Assembly (NCBI GenBank): GCA_045114455.1
Contig: JBGUKN010000078.1
Location: forward strand, 1-64,000
Length of the DNA: 64,000 nt
From: UBA1732 sp045114455
GTDB lineage: Bacteria > Verrucomicrobiota > Lentisphaeria > Victivallales > UBA1829
Direction: 5' to 3'
Shown: positions 34,392 through 42,968 of the stretch, one piece after another
How the letters are laid out: each line of letters begins with the position of its first letter
Numbering within the stretch: the first letter of the stretch is position 1
Position numbers and translations under genes: made by a program
The notes under the pieces: generated by a model
Told to the model about the DNA's origin: nothing
The model's database searches: none
Seen by the model: only the letters and a program-made list of their open reading frames with translations

Positions 34392-36041
34392 ATGGACAAC
34401 GATAACATCTTAAAAAACCGTGCCGAAAAGATCTTTTCGAACATCTGGATCTGTCTGGCCGCATATCTGATCCTGATCGCCGGGCCGGACTATCTGCCGC
34501 ACCTTTTCGTGCATCACAATCAGGCGCCGCTGGAATGGGGCACTGCATTGTCCGCGTTTGCCGGATATCTCTTTCCTTTCGCGCCGCTGTTTCTTCTGCG
34601 CGGGATGTATTTCCGCATCTATGCCGCGGCGCTGATGTTTTTTGCCGCGCTCTGCTTCTTCGTCAGCGGTTATGTGGTCATGAGATTTCACATGCCGTTG
34701 CAGGCCGGCACCCTGCATCTGCTCTCCACGACCTCCTGGCGCGAGTCCCGCGAGTTCCTGCTGAGGGAAATAACTTCCCTTTCCGTCCTTTATTACGTCT
34801 TTGCGACCGCGGCGGGGCTTCTTCTTTTCCGCTTTTTCGGATTCCGGGTGAAACCTCTCTCAAACCGGAAAGTCTCCTCCGTCGCCGCCGTGCTCTGCGT
34901 CCTGCCGATGGCATGGGTCTATTTCTACTACTCGTGGATCGACTCTGATCCGGTCCAGCGGGAATCCGCCGCGTGGTTCGCCCTCCTTCCCAACCAGCTG
35001 GCGGACTCCCGAAAACAGATGGATGTCCTGCACGAATGCCTCGCATACCCGCAGATCCCGCAGGACCTGACCTGTGAAGGGCACGCGGACACGGCTGTGA
35101 TCGTAATCGGCGAAAGCGCCGCCCGCGCCCACCTGTCACTTTACGGTTACGACCGCGAAACGACGCCGGAACTTGAGAAGAACCGGACGGAACTCGTCGT
35201 GTTCAGAAACGTGATCGCCGCGATGCCCGTCACGAACTATTCGCTGTACTATACCCTGACTTTCAAGACGCTGTCCGATCAGATGCATCCGCGGGCCACG
35301 ATCATGTCCGTGCTTGACAGAGCGGGCTATCACATCGATGCCTTCTCCACGCAGGAAAATTTCGGCGAGAATTCCGTTTCCGCGCTTTTTGCGCAGTGGC
35401 ATCCGAAATACCATGAAAACGAATTCGACGCCTGCCTGATCGACGATGTCCGCGAGGCACTGGCGAACAGGAAAGGACCGACTCTGATCATCCTTCACAT
35501 CATGGGAAGCCACATCACTTACCGGAACCGTTATCCCGAGTCTTTCAACTATTTTTCCCAGGAAAAAAATGTCATTTCCGGGAAGGAGATCAATCCGCTT
35601 TTCCTGGAAAATATCAACACCTACGACAACTCCATCCGTTATACGGACTTCGTGCTCGGAAGCATCATCGAGGAATTGAAAAAGACTGGCGGGAAAAACC
35701 TGCTTTTCTATTTTTCGGATCATGGCGAAAACGTCGAAACGAGTTTCCTCCAGAACTACCGCGACGCGGAAAAACGCGATTCCTACGAGGTTCCTTTCCT
35801 CTTCTGGTTCTCGCCGGAATACCGGGAAACCTACCCGGACCGTGTCGCCGCCGCGGAGGCCGCGGTCGATAAGCCGATCCAGCTGGACCGCGCCGCCGAG
35901 GGTATCCTGTCCGTCTTCGGCGTCTCCTCGCGGCTTTACCCGGCGTCCGAAAACTTCCTTCTGCCGGACTTCGCCATCAAGCCGCGTTACATGATGGAAG
36001 GCCGCATCCTTTACCGGGAAGAAGACGTGCAATCCCTGTGA
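34392..36041 (+). CDS. Phosphoethanolamine transferase (EptA/CptA family)
   Basis: A 549-residue inner-membrane enzyme with five N-terminal membrane helices (about 15-180) and a periplasmic alkaline-phosphatase-fold domain. Metal and catalytic residues fit the family: E241 in VIVIGES, a nucleophile Thr in the PVTNYSLYY segment, and SDHGEN. LYGYDRETTPEL is a family hallmark. It would transfer phosphoethanolamine from phosphatidylethanolamine to lipid A, core sugar or another surface glycolipid. It is transcribed away from the polyene operon, so a shared role in outer-membrane lipid decoration is possible but unproven. Confidence 0.87.
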   Translation: MDNDNILKNRAEKIFSNIWICLAAYLILIAGPDYLPHLFVHHNQAPLEWGTALSAFAGYLFPFAPLFLLRGMYFRIYAAALMFFAALCFFVSGYVVMRFHMPLQAGTLHLLSTTSWRESREFLLREITSLSVLYYVFATAAGLLLFRFFGFRVKPLSNRKVSSVAAVLCVLPMAWVYFYYSWIDSDPVQRESAAWFALLPNQLADSRKQMDVLHECLAYPQIPQDLTCEGHADTAVIVIGESAARAHLSLYGYDRETTPELEKNRTELVVFRNVIAAMPVTNYSLYYTLTFKTLSDQMHPRATIMSVLDRAGYHIDAFSTQENFGENSVSALFAQWHPKYHENEFDACLIDDVREALANRKGPTLIILHIMGSHITYRNRYPESFNYFSQEKNVISGKEINPLFLENINTYDNSIRYTDFVLGSIIEELKKTGGKNLLFYFSDHGENVETSFLQNYRDAEKRDSYEVPFLFWFSPEYRETYPDRVAAAEAAVDKPIQLDRAAEGILSVFGVSSRLYPASENFLLPDFAIKPRYMMEGRILYREEDVQSL

Positions 36042-36142
36042 TTCGCGATCCTTTCCGTTCCGTTCAAATAGTCCCGTTTTATGTCCGGACTGAGTGATAA
36101 TGTCTTTTTTGCCGCAATTTATGTGTTTTTTTTAATATCAGC

Positions 36143-36170
36143 TTGAATTTCGCGCGCGAAATGCTATATT
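36143..36170 (+). promoter_or_regulatory. Promoter with an embedded palindrome for the giant repeat gene
   Basis: TTGAAT (36143-36148) and TATATT (36165-36170) are 16 bp apart. The spacer holds the perfect 14-bp palindrome TTTCGCGCGCGAAA (36148-36161), a natural repressor site. Further GCGC-rich inverted pieces follow to about 36200. Confidence 0.5.
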
Positions 36171-36273
36171 ATTTCAAGCGCGAATATGAGCGCGCACTTT
36201 ACATGAATTTCAACAGACAGACACGGGGGAAGTTTTCCCGTTGTCCGTCGAATTTCAGAAAAAGGATTTTGTC

Positions 36274-39200
36274 ATGGCCGACGAATTCAAAGACTACATC
36301 TTTGAAAATAAACGCGAGACAAGCAATGATTTTGCTCTTGCGAACGGAGAGGTGACTTCCGTTCTCAGGAGAATCAGATACAACACGCCCTTTGCGTCTT
36401 TCGGAAAGCATCCTTCCTATACTTGGAACGGCACATCGGCAAAACGCTTGTGCTCCGTGGCAGGCGGACTTGCCGTTCTCCCGCAGGCTAAGACCGTTGA
36501 GCGCGAATGGAACAATCCTCTTTCCGTTTCGGGGCTTTCGTTCCCAGGAAAGGATGCGAAATCCGTCGGCATGCCGGTTTTCTCCTCTGCCGCCGGACGC
36601 AATTCCTCGAACGGCGAAGATTTGGATCTGAAAGCGCGGGAGACGCCTGTTTTCAGCGGACTTTTTGCAAAGCACGACCAGCCCGGTTCTTCCTCGCATG
36701 GAAACGGCAAGGCCTCCGTCATGCCCCCGGACGGTTTCACGCTTCCAACGGATGCTTCCTCAATAAAAACCACCGTGGCAGGAAACGGCATCGACCTTTC
36801 CGTGCTGTCCCATGGCGATTCCGAGCAGGATTCTTCCTCTGCCGCATCGTCGCGGAGAGCGGTCCGCCGCACGCTGACGGTCGGCGCCGACGACATGGCG
36901 AACTGCAGGACCTATCAGGTCGGCTATGATATCGAAGCCGGGGATTCCGGGATGGCGGCGCATTCCGCGGCGCACAACGGAACGTCGTATGACGGCGTTT
37001 CGGTGTCCGGGAAGAATTCCTGCTATGCGCCCGGACAGGATGCCGGCTTTATCCGTCCGGTCGGCGGCGATGTCATCACCATCGACGATCCCGAAATCGG
37101 CGGCTGGATCGGGATCCCGGAACGTCCCATCGGCGGCTGGATCGGGATCCCGGAACGTCCCATTGGCGGCTGGATCATCGTCGATCCCGTCGTCCCGTAT
37201 CCGTTCGACGGATACGAATTCTTCGAAGAATATGACATTTTCGAGGAATACGGCATCGACCTGTCGAGCGACTGGACCGAATACACGGATTCCGATTTTT
37301 CGAAGATCGACCTGGCATACAGCTCGAAACTGAGCTTTACGGTCAGCGCCACGAATGCGGCGACGTTCACGGTCTACCGGTGCATCCAGGATGCGAACGG
37401 CGGATATACGCTGAAGGCGCTTCAGACGACCTCGCTCGTATTGAACGCGGAGAGCGGAGATTACGAGGCGACGACGAAGGCGCTCCTGCTGGAGGCCGGC
37501 CAGTACTGCCTCTACGTGCAGTCCGACGACCCGGTCAGTTCGGGCGATCCCGCCGCGTCCTACAAGTTCGATCTGAATCGCGAAGACAGCGACATTTTTG
37601 TGGACGGCGACAACTCGGACGACTGGACCGACCTTGGGACCGAGGGCGAATCCGGAGAAGTGGCCGATGCGGGCACACTGGACGAATCCAGCTTCGACGT
37701 TTTCAGCGACTGGGTCGGATTCGGCGACGAGATCGACTATGCCGGATTCACGCTCGACAGCACGGCGAAACTCAGTTTTTCGATCAATTCCACCGACGCG
37801 GCGAAATTCACGATCTACAAGCTCGTTCAGGACAGGAACGGCAAATACTCCCTGAAGGCGCTTCAGACGACCTCGCTGTCCTACGACAAGGAATTCGAAG
37901 AATACGACGCGAACACGAAATCGCTTCTTCTGGAGGCGGGCGAGTATTATTTCTCCGTTCAGTCGACCAATGCCGCGCAGGGCGGCAGCGCGTACTACGA
38001 CATTTATGTCAATGAGGAAGACGACGCCACCGTGTTCTTTACGGAAGGCGACAATTCGGACGACTGGACCGACCTCAAGACCGAGGGCGCGGCGGGGCAG
38101 GTCGGAGACGTCGGCGTCATCGACGGAAACAGTTTCGACATCTGTACGAACTGGGTCGGCTTCGGCGACGAATTCGATTATGCGAAATTCACGCTGAACA
38201 GCGCGGCAAGTCTGAGCTTCACGATCGATGCCGACGGCGCGGCGAAGTTCACGATCTACAAACTCGTCCAGGACAAGAACGGCAAATACTCCCTGAAGAC
38301 CCTTCAGACGACAAAGCTTTCCTACGACAGCGATTTCGAGGAATACGACGCGAACACGAAATCGCTTTTCCTGGAAGCGGGCGAGTATTATTTCTCCGTG
38401 CAGTCGACCGATGCCGCGCAGGGCGGCAGCGCGCACTACGACATCTACCTCAATCAGGAGGAAGAGGATTCCACCGTATTCTATACGGACGGCGACAATT
38501 CGGACGACTGGACCGACCTCGAAACGGAAGGCGAGTACGGCGCGGTCGCATACGCCGGGCTCGTCGATGAAACCAGATTCGATCTTCTCAGCGACTGGGT
38601 CGGCTTCGGCGACAGAATCGACTATGCCGGATTCACGCTCGACACCGCGGCGAGCCTGAGCTTCACGGTCAGCGCCGACGGCGCGGCGAAGTTCACGATC
38701 TACCAGCTCGTTCAGGACAAGAACGGCAAATACTCCCTGAAAACACTTCAGACGACCTCGCTGTCCTATGACAAGGAGTTCGGGGAATACGACGCGAACA
38801 CGAAATCGCTGTTCCTCGCGCAGGGCGACTACTACATTTCCATGCAGTCGACCGATGCCGCAAAGGGCGGCGGCGCATGGTATAATATTTATATCAACAG
38901 CGACGACAGCACGTTCTTCACGTCCGGCGACGACTGGTCCGACCTTGAGACGCTCGGACCGGACGGATCGGTCGGAGACCTCGGCTTCGTGGACGAATTC
39001 AGCACGGAACTGACGACCGGCCAGGTCGGCGGAAAGGCCGCCGACTATGCGAAGATCACGCTGTTCGATGCCGCGAAGATCAGCTTCCTGCTCAATGCCG
39101 ACGGCGCGGCGAAGTTCGCGATCTACCGGCTGGTCCAGGGCAAGAACGGAAAGTATTCCCTCGACACGCTCCAAGCGACCTCGCTGACGGTCAACGGACA

Positions 39201-40926
39201 GACCGGGGAATACGACGCGGCCACGAAGGCGCTCCTGCTCGAAGCGGGCGAATACTACATCTCGATGCAGTCCGCCGACGCCTCGCGGAGCGTCGAATAC
39301 GGCATCTCCCTCAACGGAGACGGCAGCACGTTCTTCACCGAAGGCTGGAACTATGACGACTGGACCGACCTCAAGACTGCGGGCGAACTCGGAGAGGTCG
39401 GCTTCGTCGGCACGGTCAACGAATACGGCGGGGAGCTTCTCAGCGACTGGGTCGGCTTCGGCGACGAGATCGACTACATGGGATTCACGCTCGACAGCGC
39501 CGCGTCCCTGCGGTTCACGCTCGAAGCCACCGATGCGGCGACGTTCACGATCTACAGCCTCACGAAGACGAAGAGCGGGAAATACAAGCTGAATCCGATC
39601 CTGACGACCGCGCTGTCCCTGAACGGCTCTTCGGGAGAATACGAAGCGGTCACGAAGGCGCTCCTGCTCGAAGCGGGCGATTACTATTTCTCTGTTCAGT
39701 CGACCAATGCCGCACAGGGCGGAAACGCGTACTACAATGTGAGCGTGGATCCGTCCGACTGCGTCTTCTATACGCAGGGCAACAAATGCGATGACTGGAC
39801 CGACCTCAAGACCGCTGGCGAATCCGGCATGGTCGGCTATGCCGGAGTGATCGACGAGAACACCATGGAACTCGTCGACGACTGGGTCGGCTTCGGCGAT
39901 GCGATCGACTACGCCGGATTCACTCTGTTCAACGCCGCGAAACTCAGCTTCTCCATCTCCGCGGGCGATGCGACGACGTTCACGGTCTACCGTCTTGTCC
40001 AGGACAAGAACGGGATGTACTCCCTGAAGACGCTTCAGACGGCCGCGCTTGCGTTCAACAGGCAGACCGGGGAATACGATGCGGTCACGAAGGGACTCCT
40101 GCTCGAGGCGGGCGAATACTATTTCTCCGTCCGGTCGACGAATGCGGACCGGGGCGGCAGCGCGGTCTATCGAATCGAACTCAACGCAGGCGGCAGCCAG
40201 TTCTATACGGAAGGCGAGAATTACGACGACTGGACCGACCTCGAAACGGCCGGCATGTACGGCGAAGTCGGCAACATCGGCTATGTGGACAAATACAGCT
40301 CCGAACTTGCTTCCGGCTGGGTCGGATTCGGCGACGAAGTCGATTACGCGGGCTTCTCGCTTTTCGACGACGCGGATCTGAGCTTCTCGGTCGAGGCCGA
40401 CGGCGCGGCGACGTTCACGGTCTACAGCCTGACCGAAGCCCGGAACGGCACGTTCAAGCTGAAAACGCTCCAGACGACCACACTCGTTTTTGATAAACAG
40501 TCGCAGAAATATGTCGCGGATACGAAAGCACTTTCGCTGGAAGCGGACGACTATTACTTCTCCATCCGCTCGGACGACGCGGGACAGGGCGGCGGCGCGC
40601 ATTACAAGCTGAGCCTGAACGAAACCAGCGAATTCTTCCCGGACGACTCCGCCGGAGACGAAAACTGGGGCGCGATCGAATATGAGCCGGAGCCGATCTG
40701 CGGCGGCGACACGGTGCTGCCCGTCGAGTGGACCTGGACCTGCGGCTATCCCGCCTGCGACGCGCCGGAGCCGGTCATGGCCGCCGGAACGCCTGTCGAC
40801 GACGTGCTGGCGTACACGACGAATGCCGCGGTTGCGGCGAACGGCGGTTCCGCCGGACTTGCCATATCTGAACTGACCGAAAACAAGCAGACAGATGTGC
40901 TGAAGGAGCTTTCCTCCCTCGCGTGA
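36274..40926 (+). CDS. Giant acidic repeat protein, probable surface or secreted adhesin
   Basis: A 1550-residue protein of unknown function. The start at 36274 has AAGGA 7 nt upstream. Residues 1-300 are low in recognisable motifs and include two and a half copies of an 11-residue IGGWIGIPERP repeat. From about residue 324 to 1457 there are eight tandem repeats, the first divergent, the rest about 145 residues each. Each repeat has DDWTDL near its start, DWVGFGDEIDYAGFTL, an FTIYxLVQDxNGKYSL strand, LQTTSL and a LLLEAGEYYFSVQST segment. This resembles pre-peptidase C-terminal (PPC)-type beta-sandwiches; many Asp residues suggest calcium binding. There is no evident signal peptide, so type I or another non-Sec route is possible. 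A terminator follows. Confidence 0.8.
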   Translation: MADEFKDYIFENKRETSNDFALANGEVTSVLRRIRYNTPFASFGKHPSYTWNGTSAKRLCSVAGGLAVLPQAKTVEREWNNPLSVSGLSFPGKDAKSVGMPVFSSAAGRNSSNGEDLDLKARETPVFSGLFAKHDQPGSSSHGNGKASVMPPDGFTLPTDASSIKTTVAGNGIDLSVLSHGDSEQDSSSAASSRRAVRRTLTVGADDMANCRTYQVGYDIEAGDSGMAAHSAAHNGTSYDGVSVSGKNSCYAPGQDAGFIRPVGGDVITIDDPEIGGWIGIPERPIGGWIGIPERPIGGWIIVDPVVPYPFDGYEFFEEYDIFEEYGIDLSSDWTEYTDSDFSKIDLAYSSKLSFTVSATNAATFTVYRCIQDANGGYTLKALQTTSLVLNAESGDYEATTKALLLEAGQYCLYVQSDDPVSSGDPAASYKFDLNREDSDIFVDGDNSDDWTDLGTEGESGEVADAGTLDESSFDVFSDWVGFGDEIDYAGFTLDSTAKLSFSINSTDAAKFTIYKLVQDRNGKYSLKALQTTSLSYDKEFEEYDANTKSLLLEAGEYYFSVQSTNAAQGGSAYYDIYVNEEDDATVFFTEGDNSDDWTDLKTEGAAGQVGDVGVIDGNSFDICTNWVGFGDEFDYAKFTLNSAASLSFTIDADGAAKFTIYKLVQDKNGKYSLKTLQTTKLSYDSDFEEYDANTKSLFLEAGEYYFSVQSTDAAQGGSAHYDIYLNQEEEDSTVFYTDGDNSDDWTDLETEGEYGAVAYAGLVDETRFDLLSDWVGFGDRIDYAGFTLDTAASLSFTVSADGAAKFTIYQLVQDKNGKYSLKTLQTTSLSYDKEFGEYDANTKSLFLAQGDYYISMQSTDAAKGGGAWYNIYINSDDSTFFTSGDDWSDLETLGPDGSVGDLGFVDEFSTELTTGQVGGKAADYAKITLFDAAKISFLLNADGAAKFAIYRLVQGKNGKYSLDTLQATSLTVNGQTGEYDAATKALLLEAGEYYISMQSADASRSVEYGISLNGDGSTFFTEGWNYDDWTDLKTAGELGEVGFVGTVNEYGGELLSDWVGFGDEIDYMGFTLDSAASLRFTLEATDAATFTIYSLTKTKSGKYKLNPILTTALSLNGSSGEYEAVTKALLLEAGDYYFSVQSTNAAQGGNAYYNVSVDPSDCVFYTQGNKCDDWTDLKTAGESGMVGYAGVIDENTMELVDDWVGFGDAIDYAGFTLFNAAKLSFSISAGDATTFTVYRLVQDKNGMYSLKTLQTAALAFNRQTGEYDAVTKGLLLEAGEYYFSVRSTNADRGGSAVYRIELNAGGSQFYTEGENYDDWTDLETAGMYGEVGNIGYVDKYSSELASGWVGFGDEVDYAGFSLFDDADLSFSVEADGAATFTVYSLTEARNGTFKLKTLQTTTLVFDKQSQKYVADTKALSLEADDYYFSIRSDDAGQGGGAHYKLSLNETSEFFPDDSAGDENWGAIEYEPEPICGGDTVLPVEWTWTCGYPACDAPEPVMAAGTPVDDVLAYTTNAAVAANGGSAGLAISELTENKQTDVLKELSSLA
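37096..37176 (+). repeat. 33-bp tandem repeat, 2.5 copies, within the giant gene
   Basis: Unit 1 (37096-37128) and unit 2 (37129-37161) are identical and encode IGGWIGIPERP. A partial third unit (37162-37176, one base changed) encodes IGGWI. Identity at the DNA level implies a recent slippage or recombination event. Confidence 0.9.
37246..40644 (+). repeat. Eight ~435-bp coding repeats
   Basis: Tandem repeats of about 145 codons. The anchors encoding DDW(T/S)DL and WVGFGD recur at even intervals from 37609 onward (seven full units); a diverged unit precedes them from about 37246. Units 1 to 3 are most alike, with nearly identical DNA around the FTIYKLVQD and EYDANTKS segments, indicating recent expansion or gene conversion. 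Confidence 0.88.
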
Positions 40927-40959
40927 TCCGGCGAAAGCATAAACGGTTCAGGACAGCAC

Positions 40960-40993
40960 GCCTCCGGTTCCTTTGCGGGCCGGAGGCTTTTTT
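40960..40993 (+). terminator. Rho-independent terminator of the giant repeat gene
   Basis: GCCTCCGG (40960-40967) pairs perfectly with CCGGAGGC (40980-40987), followed by TTTTTT (40988-40993). Confidence 0.9.
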
Positions 40994-41025
40994 GCTGTTT
41001 CGTTGGTGCACGGTTCCTTTTCCGC

Positions 41026-41053
41026 TTGCATTCTCCGCGGAAAGATGTATTGT
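41026..41053 (+). promoter_or_regulatory. Candidate promoter of the small cysteine-rich protein
   Basis: TTGCAT (41026-41031) and TATTGT (41048-41053) are 16 bp apart, directly after the preceding terminator and about 50 bp before the start codon. Confidence 0.45.
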
Positions 41054-41101
41054 AATACCGGACAATGCCGTCTGACACAACAGAAAGAAAGGATGCTAGC
41101 C

Positions 41102-41449
41102 ATGACGAAACAGGAACTCATCGAAACCGCAAAAGCCATGATCGCCGCGCCGTCCTGCTGCCAGGACCTGAAGACCGTCGCGCAGGCGTGGATCGACGCC
41201 GTCGGGACCGCCGGAGAGAAGGCCGCCGCGGACGCCCTGCTGGCGGAACTGAAGGAAGACGTCTGCACGATCGACGACGTGATCCCGTTCTTCGAATCGC
41301 CGCGCGCGGTGCAGTATTTCGGCGAGGAGAAAGCCAAAGAGCTCGCCGCGCTCGCGCACAAGGTGAAGGCGGACGGCGGCAAGTGGTGTTTCTGCGAAGC
41401 CTGCGCCGCAGGCGCGAAACTGATCGAGAACGAAGCCTCGTTCTTCTGA
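41102..41449 (+). CDS. Small conserved cysteine-rich protein, function unknown
   Basis: A 115-residue soluble, mainly helical protein with two cysteine groups: a CC pair in APSCCQDLK and CFCEACAAG near the C terminus, plus one more Cys (DVCTID). The spacing suggests metal or redox chemistry. I recall similar small proteins in gut anaerobes, sometimes labelled as Hsp90-like chaperones, but the sequence gives no support for that label. The ATG at 41102 has AAAGG 9 nt upstream; the ATG three codons earlier abuts it. The gene is monocistronic, between its own promoter and terminator. Confidence 0.75.
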   Translation: MTKQELIETAKAMIAAPSCCQDLKTVAQAWIDAVGTAGEKAAADALLAELKEDVCTIDDVIPFFESPRAVQYFGEEKAKELAALAHKVKADGGKWCFCEACAAGAKLIENEASFF

Positions 41450-41485
41450 TCCGCGCCGACTGGACTGAGTCTGTTATTTGTTCCG

Positions 41486-41521
41486 CAGGGGAAACGGTTC
41501 ATGCCGTTCCCCTGTTTTTTT
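41486..41521 (+). terminator. Rho-independent terminator of the small cysteine-rich gene
   Basis: CAGGGGAAACGG and CCGTTCCCCTG arms (one-base bulge) with a short loop, followed by TTTTTTT (41514-41521). Confidence 0.88.
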
Positions 41522-41532
41522 ACGCCCTGAAC

Positions 41533-41570
41533 CGTCTCATTTTCGTGTTCGACATACTTGCAGCCCTTTC
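41533..41570 (-). pseudogene. Remnant of a duplicated gene start
   Basis: On the minus strand a GAAAGG ribosome site precedes ATG (41555), followed by MSNTKMRR and a stop after 11 codons. The 23 bp at 41533-41555 match 42681-42703, the true start of the next gene (MSNTKTRR), at 22 of 23 positions, and the ribosome-site region is also similar. This looks like the leftover 5' end of a tandem paralogue. Confidence 0.5.
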
Positions 41571-41587
41571 AAGATGTTACTGATGGC

Positions 41588-42703
41588 TCACTTCTTTTCC
41601 CCGTCGAGAAGCTCCTGAAGCTCCTCCTTGATCAAATCGCGCATCTTTATATCGGAAAGCGTCGTATCTTTGAGCGTTTCCAGCAAGAGTATGTTCGCCT
41701 GAACCTTCAGGTCATCCTTGACGTCGCGGGGGATCAGTTCGTCGGCCGGCCGGCAGAACTTGACGAACATGTTGAAATGCTCCTTGTCCCGGTCCACGAA
41801 CCTGTGGTTCGCCTCGTCCCATTCCTCCACCAGGATCAGGTTCGAAGTATGCGTGCGCTCTGCGAACGAATCCGTCTCGAAATACAGCCGGAACGCCTTT
41901 TCCCCCTCGGGATCGTACAGCTCCACGATGGAGCCGGGGTCCCCGTCCGTGTACACGGTTTCATAGAACAGTTTTCCGTTCGGGTGATACGCCTCCATCG
42001 GGCCGTCGGGACGCCCCGTTTTCCGGTTCATCGTGAACTTGCGGAAGATGCCGTCTTCTCCCGCGACCTCGATTCGGTTGAAACCGTCATCCCGTTTATC
42101 GACGGAAAGGACTCTTGTCCCGTCCCGGTCGAAGAGTTCGGTCCGTTCGTTTTCGGCTGTCCTGCAGCGGTATTTCAGGTAGAAACACTTGTCCTTCCGT
42201 TCGAAGAAGTTGTCGTTGGAGATCTCGGTCTTGACGTTGTCCCGGAGCAGGTAGATGGAAACCGTGGTGACGCCCTGCCGTTTTTTCGTTTCCCAGATGG
42301 CGGAATACTTCGGGACATACTTGGACCGCAGGTAATTCCCCGACAAAGACCTCCCGTCTTTATAATACAAGAAGAAGCGGGTGTTTTCCCCCGGCCCCGG
42401 AAACGGGTTTTTGTCCGCCGGCAAATCCAGATCTTCCCCCGTCTCCCACACATAACCGGTGTACGGCTGGTCCTCGCCCGCCTTGTACGCCCGGCCGTCC
42501 TTCACGACCAGCCGGGCGAAGGGCATGTAGGAAAACGTTTCCTTCGCGAGCTTCGGCGGCTTCACGGCATTTGCCGTTTTCTTCTTCGAAGCCGAAGTGT
42601 TTGATTCCTGCGCGGACAACCATCCGATCCCGCCGAAAAGGAAGACGGCAACGGTGATCGCGATGAATGCAGAAGCTTTTCGTCTCGTTTTCGTGTTCGA
42701 CAT
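41588..42703 (-). CDS. Secreted MORN/YwqK-like repeat protein
   Basis: A 371-residue protein with a signal peptide (hydrophobic 12-30, probable cleavage after LSA). The middle and C-terminal parts carry MORN-like strands of the YwqK type, such as AYHPNGKLFYETVYTDG and YDPEGEKAFRLYFETD. These form beta-meander surfaces, but no function can be assigned. The start at 42703 has AAAGG upstream. A further 75 in-frame codons upstream are rejected because they lack a ribosome site and include AT-rich intergenic sequence. Confidence 0.68.
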   Translation of the reverse strand: MSNTKTRRKASAFIAITVAVFLFGGIGWLSAQESNTSASKKKTANAVKPPKLAKETFSYMPFARLVVKDGRAYKAGEDQPYTGYVWETGEDLDLPADKNPFPGPGENTRFFLYYKDGRSLSGNYLRSKYVPKYSAIWETKKRQGVTTVSIYLLRDNVKTEISNDNFFERKDKCFYLKYRCRTAENERTELFDRDGTRVLSVDKRDDGFNRIEVAGEDGIFRKFTMNRKTGRPDGPMEAYHPNGKLFYETVYTDGDPGSIVELYDPEGEKAFRLYFETDSFAERTHTSNLILVEEWDEANHRFVDRDKEHFNMFVKFCRPADELIPRDVKDDLKVQANILLLETLKDTTLSDIKMRDLIKEELQELLDGEKK

Positions 42704-42850
42704 GAGTTCAGGCCTTTCGTGGTGCTGGCGATGAAATGGACGGATCCGATCGTTCATAGAAATACTATAGTCCCATAGAAGAAAAAAACAAATGAAAAAG
42801 ATACGAAAAGAAGAAAACAGGACCAATAGGACCGATAGAAAAAAGCGATG

Positions 42851-42878
42851 AAAAAAGCCTGTCCTTTGCAGAACAGGC
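42851..42878 (-). terminator. Rho-independent terminator of the alpha-2-macroglobulin gene
   Basis: On the minus strand GCCTGTT (42878-42872) pairs with a matching GACAGGC (42863-42857), followed by TTTTTT (42856-42851). Confidence 0.85.
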
Positions 42879-42897
42879 CACACAGTGTGTGTCGGGT

Positions 42898-42945
42898 AGT
42901 GCTTGGCTTCGCTCAAGCACGTGCTCAAGCGAAGCTGAGAGCACT
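42898..42945. repeat. 48-bp near-perfect dyad downstream of the alpha-2-macroglobulin gene
   Basis: Nested arms AGTGCT/AGCACT (42898-42903, 42940-42945) and GCTTCGCT/AGCGAAGC (42906-42913, 42928-42935) surround a central AGCACGTGCT palindrome. A second small hairpin, GGAGGCTCCGCCTCC, occupies 42954-42968 right at the stop codon. Together with the terminator this makes three consecutive hairpins in the 3' region of the transcript. Confidence 0.7.
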
Positions 42946-42968
42946 GCAGCAGTGGAGGCTCCGCCTCC

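Noticed and set aside
36760..40602. A 1280-codon open frame antisense to the giant repeat gene
   Set aside because: It mirrors the sense repeats and results from strong GC bias at codon third positions and few stop-complement codons. It has no ribosome site, no family motif, and the sense strand has clear domains, start and terminator.
37096..40644. Regular repeats considered as a CRISPR array
   Set aside because: Repeat units are in-frame coding DNA with matching protein repeats, and there are no unique 30-40 bp spacers or cas genes.
41102..41449. Naming the small cysteine-rich protein an Hsp90 chaperone
   Set aside because: No ATPase motifs or resemblance to Hsp90; at 115 residues such a label would only be inherited annotation.
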